A stretch of 64,000 nt of DNA from Qipengyuania citrea (GTDB lineage: Bacteria; Pseudomonadota; Alphaproteobacteria; Sphingomonadales; Sphingomonadaceae). The first letter of the stretch is position 1; each line of letters opens with the position of its first letter. This document shows, piece by piece, positions 57,615 to 64,000 of the stretch. Made by a program: the position numbers and the translations under genes. The notes beneath the pieces were generated by a model. That model searched no databases. It had not been told where the DNA came from and worked only from the letters and a program-made list of their open reading frames with translations. The stretch spans positions 248,001 through 312,000 of the forward strand of contig NZ_JALJZT010000002.1 of NCBI RefSeq assembly GCF_024171405.1. Direction: 5' to 3'.

Positions 57615-57929
57615 ATGCGACGTATGAGTTCCATGGCAGCGATTCAGAAGGCGAAGGTCACGCAGCATGCTGCGCTGGCGGCGCTGCTGGTCATGGGCGG
57701 CCTCGCAATCGCCGGTCCGTCGGGCCTGCTGGCGTGGAGCGAAAACCTGCGCCTGCTCGACAAGCGGGAAGCCCAGCTGGCGACCCTGCAGGCAGAGCGG
57801 ACAGCACTCGAGAATCGTGTTGCGCTGCTGCATCCCGATCATGCCGATCCGGACATGGTCGGCGAATTGCTGCGCAGCCAGCTCAACGTCGTCCACCCCG
57901 ATGAAGTGGTGATCAAGCTCGACGACTAA
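57615..57929 (+). CDS. FtsB/DivIC-like septum formation initiator
   Basis: This 104-residue protein has one N-terminal TM helix (AALAALLVMGGLAIAGPSGLLAW) followed by a coiled coil (LDKREAQLATLQAERTALENRVALLHPD), the layout of FtsB/DivIC proteins that recruit late division proteins. The start is uncertain; an in-frame ATG at 57624 may be used. It lies upstream of pdhA with a 126-bp gap. Confidence 0.8.
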   Translation: MRRMSSMAAIQKAKVTQHAALAALLVMGGLAIAGPSGLLAWSENLRLLDKREAQLATLQAERTALENRVALLHPDHADPDMVGELLRSQLNVVHPDEVVIKLDD

Positions 57930-58055
57930 GCGAGCGGAAACGCTTGCATTCCGTAAGGGCTACGTATGCATACGCGCTGCCCCGTTGCGCGGGTCGCGTG
58001 CCTGTGCCTATAGGCGCAACGATATTCCTCCCCGGAAGAACAAGGATCCGAAGTC

Positions 58056-59132
58056 TTGGCAAAAGCCCCCCGGAGCAAGAAGAGCGCTACGAAGTCACCC
58101 GCAGAGGATGACGAGTTCATTCTCCATTCGCTGCAGGAAGCGCTTGAGGAGAACAAGCATTTCGCGGCGAGCAAGGAGCAGATGCTCCACTTCTACGAGC
58201 AGATGCTGCTGATCCGCCGTTTCGAGGAGCGCGCGGGGCAGCTCTATGGCCTCGGCCTCATCGGCGGGTTCTGCCATCTCTACATCGGCCAGGAAGCGGT
58301 CGCGATCGGCCTCCAGTCGGCGCTCGACGGCGACAAGGACAGCGTCATCACCGGCTACCGCGACCATGGGCACATGCTCGCCTACGGCCTCGACCCCAAG
58401 GTGATCATGGCCGAACTGACCGGCCGCGAAGCGGGCATTTCCAAGGGCAAGGGCGGGTCGATGCACATGTTCTCGACCGAGCATAAATTCTACGGCGGCC
58501 ACGGCATCGTCGGCGCCCAGGTGGCGCTCGGCGGCGGGTTGGCGCTTGCGCATCAGTACAATGCCGATGGCGGCCTGTGTCTCGCCTATTTCGGCGACGG
58601 CGCGGCCAACCAGGGCCAGGTCTACGAGACCATGAACATGGCAGCGCTGTGGAAACTGCCGATCGTGTTCGTGGTCGAGAACAACCAATACGCGATGGGT
58701 ACGGCTGTCGGGCGCAGCTCGGCCGAGACCGAGTTCCACCGCCGCGGTACCGCCTTCCGCATTCCCGGCATGGAAGTGAACGGCATGGACGTGCTCGAAG
58801 TGCGCCAGGCAGCCGAGATCGCCTTCCAGCATGTACGCGAGGGCAAGGGTCCGGTGCTGATGGAATGCAACACCTATCGCTATCGCGGGCATTCGATGTC
58901 CGACCCGGCGAAATACCGCACGCGCGAGGAAGTGCAGGACGTGCGCGAGCACAAGGACCCGATCGAGGGGATCAAGAAGCTGCTGCTCGAAAACGGTTCG
59001 ACCGAGGATGAACTCAAGGCGATCGACAAGGATATCCGCAAAACCGTGACCCAGGCCGCCGATTTTGCCGAAAGCTCGCCCGAACCCGAAGCCGGCGAAC
59101 TCTACACCGATGTTCTGGTGGGGGAGTATTAA
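58056..59132 (+). CDS. pdhA: Pyruvate dehydrogenase E1 subunit alpha
   Basis: This 358-residue thiamine diphosphate-dependent subunit decarboxylates pyruvate. The ThDP motif GDGAANQGQVYETMNMAALW ending NNQYAMGT is clear, with GYRDHGHMLAYG and the phosphorylation-loop-like YRYRGHSMSDPAKYR. Start is TTG, the only candidate before the conserved region; an aagga lies upstream. It is 3 nt before pdhB. Confidence 0.93.
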   Translation: MAKAPRSKKSATKSPAEDDEFILHSLQEALEENKHFAASKEQMLHFYEQMLLIRRFEERAGQLYGLGLIGGFCHLYIGQEAVAIGLQSALDGDKDSVITGYRDHGHMLAYGLDPKVIMAELTGREAGISKGKGGSMHMFSTEHKFYGGHGIVGAQVALGGGLALAHQYNADGGLCLAYFGDGAANQGQVYETMNMAALWKLPIVFVVENNQYAMGTAVGRSSAETEFHRRGTAFRIPGMEVNGMDVLEVRQAAEIAFQHVREGKGPVLMECNTYRYRGHSMSDPAKYRTREEVQDVREHKDPIEGIKKLLLENGSTEDELKAIDKDIRKTVTQAADFAESSPEPEAGELYTDVLVGEY

Positions 59133-59135
59133 GCC

Positions 59136-60521
59136 ATGGCCATCGAACTCAAAATGCCCGCGCTGTCGCCGACGATGGAAGAAGGAACGCTGGCCAAATG
59201 GCTCAAGGCCGAAGGTGACGAAATCGTCGCCGGCGACATCATCGCCGAGATCGAAACCGACAAGGCGACGATGGAATTCGAAGCGGTCGATGAAGGCACG
59301 CTCGGCAAGATCCTGATCGAAGAAGGCACCGAAGGCGTGAAGGTCGGCGCGGTTATCGCGATGCTGGCCGTCGAGGGTGAGGACGCAGCCGATGTCGAAG
59401 CGCCCGCCGCCAGCGCACCGGTCAACGATACGCCGGGTGAAGGCAAGGACGTCGGCCGCGAGCCGAGCGAGGCGGAGATCACCAAGCCCGTCCGCAAGAC
59501 CGATGTGAAGGATCCGGAGGTTCCCGAGGGTACCGGCTTTACCTCGACCACCGTGCGCGAAGCGCTGCGCGATGGCATGGCCGAGGAAATGCGTGCCGAC
59601 GAGCGCGTCTTCGTGATGGGCGAGGAAGTTGCCGAGTACCAGGGGGCCTACAAGGTCACCCAGGGCCTGCTCGACGAATTCGGCCCCAAGCGCGTGATCG
59701 ACACGCCGATCACCGAATATGGTTTCGCCGGCATCGGCACCGGCGCGGCGATGGGCGGCCTGCGCCCCATCGTCGAGTTCATGACTTTCAACTTCGCCAT
59801 GCAGGCGATCGACCACATCATCAATTCGGCGGCCAAGACCAATTACATGTCGGGCGGACAGATGCGCTGCCCGGTGGTCTTCCGCGGCCCCAATGGCGCG
59901 GCCAGCCGCGTCGGCGCGCAGCACAGCCAGAACTTCGGCCCGTGGTACGCCAGTGTTCCCGGCCTGATCGTGATCGCGCCCTATGATGCCGCCGATGCCA
60001 AGGGGCTGATGAAGGCGGCGATCCGCTGCGAAGACCCGGTTGTCTTCCTCGAGAACGAGCTGGTCTACGGCCGCAGCTTCGAGGTGCCCGATCTCGACGA
60101 TTACGTCCTGCCGATCGGCAAGGCACGGATCATGCGCGAAGGCGCGGATGTCACCATCGTCGCCTATTCGATCGCGGTCGGGCTCGCGCTCGAAGCGGCC
60201 GAGCAGCTCGCCGGGGAGGGTATCGACGCCGAGGTCATCGACCTGCGCACGCTGCGCCCGCTCGACAAGGAGGCGGTGCTCGCCTCGCTGGCCAAGACCA
60301 ATCGCCTGGTCATCGCCGAGGAAGGCTGGCCCACCTGTTCGATCGCATCCGAAGTGATCGCGATCTGCATGGACGAGGGCTTCGACCATCTCGATGCCCC
60401 CGTCACCCGTGTGTGCAATGAAGACGTTCCGCTGCCCTATGCGGCCAATCTCGAGAAGCTGGCGCTGATCGATACGCCGCGGATCGTGCAGGCGGTAAAG
60501 AAGGTCTGCTATCGCGACTGA
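59136..60521 (+). CDS. pdhB: Pyruvate dehydrogenase E1 subunit beta with N-terminal lipoyl domain
   Basis: This 461-residue protein is fused as usual in alphaproteobacteria: an N-terminal lipoyl domain (lipoylation Lys in [14 protein letters not shown], residue ~44), an Ala/Pro/Glu-rich linker (about 85-130), then the E1-beta transketolase-like domain ([50 protein letters not shown]). It completes the E1 complex with PdhA; E2 and E3 are not in the window. Confidence 0.95.
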   Translation: MAIELKMPALSPTMEEGTLAKWLKAEGDEIVAGDIIAEIETDKATMEFEAVDEGTLGKILIEEGTEGVKVGAVIAMLAVEGEDAADVEAPAASAPVNDTPGEGKDVGREPSEAEITKPVRKTDVKDPEVPEGTGFTSTTVREALRDGMAEEMRADERVFVMGEEVAEYQGAYKVTQGLLDEFGPKRVIDTPITEYGFAGIGTGAAMGGLRPIVEFMTFNFAMQAIDHIINSAAKTNYMSGGQMRCPVVFRGPNGAASRVGAQHSQNFGPWYASVPGLIVIAPYDAADAKGLMKAAIRCEDPVVFLENELVYGRSFEVPDLDDYVLPIGKARIMREGADVTIVAYSIAVGLALEAAEQLAGEGIDAEVIDLRTLRPLDKEAVLASLAKTNRLVIAEEGWPTCSIASEVIAICMDEGFDHLDAPVTRVCNEDVPLPYAANLEKLALIDTPRIVQAVKKVCYRD

Positions 60522-60522
60522 C

Positions 60523-61200
60523 GTGAGCAGGCGCTCCACCGGGATGGACGATCTGCAGGAAGAACTGCCGGAGGTGTCGCGGATCGCTTTTGCCAGCACC
60601 GGCAGGAACCGCGATCCGTGGCTTGCCGCGCTGGCTCTCGACGGGCGGATCGGGCGCATGGTGCTCGGCGCGAGCGAACCGATGCTCGGGCAGGTCCGGC
60701 TCGCGTGGTGGCGTGACCAATTGGGCACGCCAATCGACGATCGGCCACGGGGCGACCCGCTGCTCGACCTGATCGGGCAGCGCTGGCATGGCCGCGAAGC
60801 GGCGTTGCTGGCGCTAGTCGATGGCTGGGAAGCACTGCTCGGCGACCGGCCACTTGCCGAAGCGGATATGATGCGCTTCGTCGCGGGGCGGGGGGATCTG
60901 GCGAGGGGGCTCGTCGATCAGCTCTCGCACCCGGATCACGCGCTGGAAGCTGCAAGAGCAGGCGAGCTCTGGGCTCTGGCAGACCTTGCGATCCATGCGC
61001 AGAGAGAGGAGGAGCGTTCCTATGCGCTCGAGCAGAGCGCCCACCGCGCTAACAAACCTCTCTCTCTACCCCGAAACATGCGACCGCTCGCGGTTATCGG
61101 CGGGCTAGCGCGGCGGTCGCTGCGTGCCGATGGCGCCGCGATGCTGGGCGATCGCTTCAGCCCCTTGGTAGCCTTGCGGTTGGGCATGGTTGGACGCTAG
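60523..61200 (+). CDS. Squalene/phytoene synthase-like protein
   Basis: This 225-residue protein is shorter than true synthases (about 280 or more). The helix LGQVRLAWWRDQL resembles the early Arg-x2-Trp part of the fold and DLIGQRWHGREAALLALVDGWEALL resembles the core helices, but the Asp-rich DxxxD metal motifs are not visible. It may be a divergent carotenoid-related or assembly protein. It follows pdhB by 1 nt; GTG start, with an ATG seven codons downstream as an alternative. Confidence 0.7.
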   Translation: MSRRSTGMDDLQEELPEVSRIAFASTGRNRDPWLAALALDGRIGRMVLGASEPMLGQVRLAWWRDQLGTPIDDRPRGDPLLDLIGQRWHGREAALLALVDGWEALLGDRPLAEADMMRFVAGRGDLARGLVDQLSHPDHALEAARAGELWALADLAIHAQREEERSYALEQSAHRANKPLSLPRNMRPLAVIGGLARRSLRADGAAMLGDRFSPLVALRLGMVGR

Positions 61201-61233
61201 GCAGAGGCCAGCGGTCGAAGGAGGTGCGTTTCC

Positions 61234-61692
61234 ATGAGCCGGATGGTCCTCGGAGCCCTGGTGGCGCTGGCCCTTGTCGGGTTGGGCGCGTTCTGGTGGC
61301 AGGGCAGGGCGCAGGTCGAACGCGGAGCACCGCCGCCGCAGCCGGTGGAGACATCGGAACCGCTATCCGAGGTCCCGGCGTCCGATCCCGGCGATCTGGT
61401 GGGGCCCGCACCACCGGAGTCGACCGAACTGACCAAGGAACAGCGCCGCTTCTTCCGCTATGACCGCAATCGCGACTGGCGGATCACGCGGACCGAAATG
61501 CTGTCGAGCCGAACCGATGGATTCCGCAAGCTCGATACCGACGGCAACAACCTACTCGACTTCGAGGAATGGGCAGTGGCCACGGTGACCAAGTTCGAGG
61601 GGGCTGATGCCGATGGCGACAACCAGCTGACCCCGGGCGAGTTTGCCACCACCGCACCAAAGCCGACCAAGACACGCCGCTGCGCCTGCTAG
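61234..61692 (+). CDS. Exported EF-hand protein
   Basis: This 152-residue protein has an N-terminal TM/signal anchor ([17 protein letters not shown]), a Pro/Glu-rich linker and three EF-hand-like loops: [24 protein letters not shown] and [12 protein letters not shown]. It would bind calcium outside the cytoplasm. The second and third loops have normal Asp/Asn/Glu positions; the first is weaker. It ends KTRRCAC and overlaps the convergent trmFO stop by 4 bp. Confidence 0.82.
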   Translation: MSRMVLGALVALALVGLGAFWWQGRAQVERGAPPPQPVETSEPLSEVPASDPGDLVGPAPPESTELTKEQRRFFRYDRNRDWRITRTEMLSSRTDGFRKLDTDGNNLLDFEEWAVATVTKFEGADADGDNQLTPGEFATTAPKPTKTRRCAC

Positions 61693-63056
61693 GCAGGCAC
61701 GGTTTCCATCGCGCCGAGCCACTGCCCGAAGTCTTCCTTCGCCCGGTTGGTATAGGCTTCCTTGCGGACCTTCTTGCCGACATCGTGCAGCGGCGGGAAC
61801 AGCCCGAAATTGACATTCATGGGCTGGAAGGTCGCAGCTTCGGCATCGCCGGTGATATGCGACAGCAGCGCGCCGAATGCCGAGGTTCGCGGCGGAGCGG
61901 TCCAGTCACGGCCCGCCAGTTCGGCCGCGGCCATCAATCCCGCCATCAGTCCAACCGCCGAACTTTCGACATACCCTTCGCAGCCGGTGATCTGCCCGGC
62001 GAAGCGGATGTGCTCGCCGCCCTTCAGCCGCAGCTGGCGATCGAGCACCAGCGGCGAATTGATGAAGGTGTTGCGGTGCAGCCCGCCCAGCCGCGCAAAC
62101 TCGGCATTCTCGAGCCCCGGGATCGTGCGGAAAAGCTCGATCTGCGCGCCGTATTTGAGTTTGGTCTGGAAGCCGACCATGTTCCAAAGCGTGCCCAGCT
62201 TGTTGTCCTGCCGTAGCTGCACCACCGCATAGGGCCAGCGTCCCTGCGGGTGTTCCTCGCTGGTGTCGTAGGGATTGTCGAGGCCGACGCCCTTCATCGG
62301 GCCATAGCGCAGCGTCTCGACACCGCGCGCGGCCATCACCTCGATCGGCATGCAGCCATCGAAATAGGGCGTGTCGGCTTCCCATTGCTTGAATTCGGTC
62401 TTGTCGCCGTCGATCAGGCCCTGGTGGAAAGCGAGATACTGCTCCCTGGTCATCGGGCAGTTGATGTAATCGCCGTCCTCGTTGCTGGCCGCCGTGCGCT
62501 TGTTCCAGCGCGACTGGATCCAGCATTTGCTCATGTCGATGCTGTCGCGGTGAATGATCGGCGCGATAGCATCGAAAAAGGCGAGGCGGTCCTGGCCGGT
62601 TGCGCCAACAATACTTTCTGCCAGCGTCTGCGCGGTCAGCGGCCCTGTGGAGACAATCGTCGGCCCCTCGGCAGGCAGCGCGTCGACCCTTTCGCGCACC
62701 ACGGTGACATTGGGGTGTTCTTCCAGCGTGCGCTGAACCTCGGCCGAAAAGACATCGCGGTCCACTGCCATCGCCGAACCCGCAGGCACGCGCGCGACTT
62801 CGCCCGCCCGCATGACCAAGCTGTCGAGCCGGCGCATCTCGTGATGCAGCAGGCCGACGGCGTTCTTGGTATCGTCGTCCGAGCGGAAGCTGTTCGAGCA
62901 CACGAGCTCGGCGAGGCCGTCGGTCTGGTGGGCGGGCGTCATCTCGCCGCTGCCGCGCATTTCGGACAGGCGGACGCGGCAGCCGCGGCGTGCGAGCTGC
63001 CATGCGGCTTCGCTCCCCGCGAGGCCGCCGCCGATTATGTGGATATCATGGGTCAT
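61689..63056 (-). CDS. trmFO: Folate-dependent tRNA (uracil-54) methyltransferase TrmFO
   Basis: This 455-residue FAD enzyme makes ribothymidine at position 54 of tRNAs with methylenetetrahydrofolate as donor. The N-terminal FAD motif is [42 protein letters not shown]-type [13 protein letters not shown] and NVNFGLFPP are family signatures. Length is normal. Confidence 0.93.
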   Translation of the reverse strand: MTHDIHIIGGGLAGSEAAWQLARRGCRVRLSEMRGSGEMTPAHQTDGLAELVCSNSFRSDDDTKNAVGLLHHEMRRLDSLVMRAGEVARVPAGSAMAVDRDVFSAEVQRTLEEHPNVTVVRERVDALPAEGPTIVSTGPLTAQTLAESIVGATGQDRLAFFDAIAPIIHRDSIDMSKCWIQSRWNKRTAASNEDGDYINCPMTREQYLAFHQGLIDGDKTEFKQWEADTPYFDGCMPIEVMAARGVETLRYGPMKGVGLDNPYDTSEEHPQGRWPYAVVQLRQDNKLGTLWNMVGFQTKLKYGAQIELFRTIPGLENAEFARLGGLHRNTFINSPLVLDRQLRLKGGEHIRFAGQITGCEGYVESSAVGLMAGLMAAAELAGRDWTAPPRTSAFGALLSHITGDAEAATFQPMNVNFGLFPPLHDVGKKVRKEAYTNRAKEDFGQWLGAMETVPA

Positions 63057-63109
63057 CGCGCGCGCCCTAATGCTTGCATGGGCGGTTCGACAAGGCCTAG
63101 CGTCGCGCC

Positions 63110-63778
63110 ATGCCGCACCGTGCCCTCGTCGATCATCGCCCCTGGTTACTTATCAGCCTGATCGCCGGGATCAGCTATTTCTTCGTGAGCGACGCGCCGA
63201 TCGGCGGCATCTGGTTGATGCTGTGGAAGGGGGCGGGGGTTGCTTTCCTCGCCGTCTATGCCGCCTTTCGCGGGCGCGGGTCCGACGGGGCGCTGATTGC
63301 GGCGGCCCTGGCGTTTGGTGCGATGGGCGACATCGCGCTGGAAACCAGCTTCCTGATCGGCGGCGCGCTGTTCGCGATCGGGCATGCCATCGCGATCGTG
63401 CTCTATCTGCGCAACCGGCGCGCCAAGGCCAGTCCGAGCCAGGCGCTTGCGGGGCTGAGCCTGCTGGTGCTGACGCCGCTGATCGCGGCGCTGATGACCT
63501 ACCCCATCGAGAACTGGCTGGTGGCGACGGGCTATTCGGCGATTGTCGGCGCGATGGCAGCGGCGGCGTGGACCAGCCGCTTCCCGCGCTATCGGGTGGG
63601 CCTGGGCGCGGTCATGTTCGTCGTCAGCGACTTGCTGATCTTCGCCCGCGAGGCCGCAGTGCTACCCGATCTGGTCACCGGCTGGCTGATCTGGCCGCTC
63701 TATTACGGTGCCCAGTTCCTCATTGCGGTGGGTGTGGTCCAGACGCTCCGGAAGGATCATGACCGCGCAATAGGCTGA
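63110..63778 (+). CDS. YhhN-family membrane protein (lysoplasmalogenase-like)
   Basis: This 222-residue protein has about eight TM helices. The family blocks are [28 protein letters not shown] (conserved Gly-Asp), [14 protein letters not shown] and [13 protein letters not shown] (Ser-Asp). YhhN proteins are putative lysoplasmalogenases, hydrolysing vinyl ether lysolipids. Confidence 0.85.
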   Translation: MPHRALVDHRPWLLISLIAGISYFFVSDAPIGGIWLMLWKGAGVAFLAVYAAFRGRGSDGALIAAALAFGAMGDIALETSFLIGGALFAIGHAIAIVLYLRNRRAKASPSQALAGLSLLVLTPLIAALMTYPIENWLVATGYSAIVGAMAAAAWTSRFPRYRVGLGAVMFVVSDLLIFAREAAVLPDLVTGWLIWPLYYGAQFLIAVGVVQTLRKDHDRAIG

Positions 63779-63793
63779 CCGGCCGAAGCAAAC

Positions 63794-63826
63794 AGCCCGC
63801 GCACGGCGCTGGGCCGGACGCGGGCT
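63794..63826. terminator. Hairpin after the YhhN gene
   Basis: An 8-bp stem, agcccgcg / cgcgggct, with a 17-nt loop lies between convergent genes. No T-run is visible. Confidence 0.4.
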
Positions 63827-63855
63827 GGAAGGTGGATCGACACAGGGGCGTGCGA

Positions 63856-64000
63856 CTAGCCGCCCGGTTCCTCGTCGATGTTCTTGTCCGAATGCACAGT
63901 GGTGTAGGGCTCGGTCTTGTCGAGCCCGCCGCGGTCGGCGATTTCGTCCGCCACCGCCTCTTCCGCCTCGTTCTCGGGTTCCTCGGTCTCGTCGATGCGC
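63856..64000 (-). CDS. 3' end of an acidic protein of unknown family (partial)
   Basis: Only the last 47 codons are in the window. They are highly acidic (repeated Glu in EAEEAVADEIADRGGLDK) and end TVHSDKNIDEEPGG. The tail is too short and too low in complexity to identify. Confidence 0.6.
   Translation of the reverse strand, partial: RIDETEEPENEAEEAVADEIADRGGLDKTEPYTTVHSDKNIDEEPGG

Noticed and set aside
58095..60728. An 877-codon minus-strand open frame over pdhA and pdhB
   Set aside because: Antisense to the pyruvate dehydrogenase genes, no recognisable domain, and biased third-position pattern of a shadow.

Overview
The window looks like chromosomal DNA from a high-G+C alphaproteobacterium, most likely order Sphingomonadales and probably family Erythrobacteraceae. 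The reasons are a complete nuoA-N operon followed by birA, coaX, an RNase J gene and a DUF1467 gene, a PdhA/lipoyl-PdhB pair, an alphaproteobacterial SOS box in front of lexA, a ROSE-type thermometer on an hsp20 gene, and REP-like palindromes of the kind common in sphingomonads. Genus is inference only.

Layout. 0-5.4 kb: a GNAT acetyltransferase, a 2-hydroxyacid dehydrogenase, an exported SH3-type protein, a small lipoprotein, a thiolase and a coniferyl-aldehyde-type dehydrogenase. 5.5-25.9 kb: one long plus-strand operon, nuoABCDEFGHIJKLMN then birA, coaX, rnj and DUF1467, with mostly overlapping stop/start codons. This operon carries extra envelope genes not found in textbook nuo operons: a lipoprotein between nuoC and nuoD, a 46-residue membrane protein between nuoE and nuoF, and two secreted four-cysteine proteins between nuoF and nuoG. 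Those two are paralogues made by a tandem duplication whose junction is still legible: a relic of the nuoG start fused to a relic of the nuoF end. Two REP-like palindromes also sit inside the operon, each within a short open frame that nearly or fully bridges the flanking genes.

25.9-32.3 kb: a possible polarity/cell-cycle neighbourhood, with a long two-TM coiled-coil protein resembling TipN in architecture, a degenerate nucleotidyltransferase-like membrane protein, a DUF2336-like protein, and a histidine-kinase-like protein that lacks its phospho-accepting histidine. Two CtrA-like sites lie at these genes. 32.3-46 kb: minus-strand gltA and gltX, plus-strand comEC, then a minus-strand run ppiD-trpE-lipoprotein glycosidase-proline iminopeptidase-trpG-trpD-trpC-lexA. 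46.2-49.2 kb: tpiA, secG, pyrG.

49.4-52.7 kb: an hsp20 gene with a sigma-32-type promoter and a ROSE-like thermometer, then glutaredoxin, a carbon-nitrogen hydrolase, DUF1178 and tRNA-Arg(CCT). The 3' end of this tRNA is repeated twice downstream, bracketing a small AT-richer islet with one orphan gene that may be an Imm26-like immunity protein. 52.7-57.4 kb: minus-strand MFS transporter, haloalkane dehalogenase, MscS channel, VOC dioxygenase-like protein and 4-hydroxyphenylpyruvate dioxygenase. 57.6-64 kb: an FtsB-like protein, pdhA, pdhB, a squalene/phytoene-synthase-like protein, an EF-hand protein, trmFO, a YhhN-family membrane protein and the 3' end of an unidentified gene.

The most unusual parts are the scarred tandem duplication inside the nuo operon, the tRNA-Arg islet with its orphan gene, the ROSE/RpoH double control of hsp20, and the histidine-less kinase cluster.
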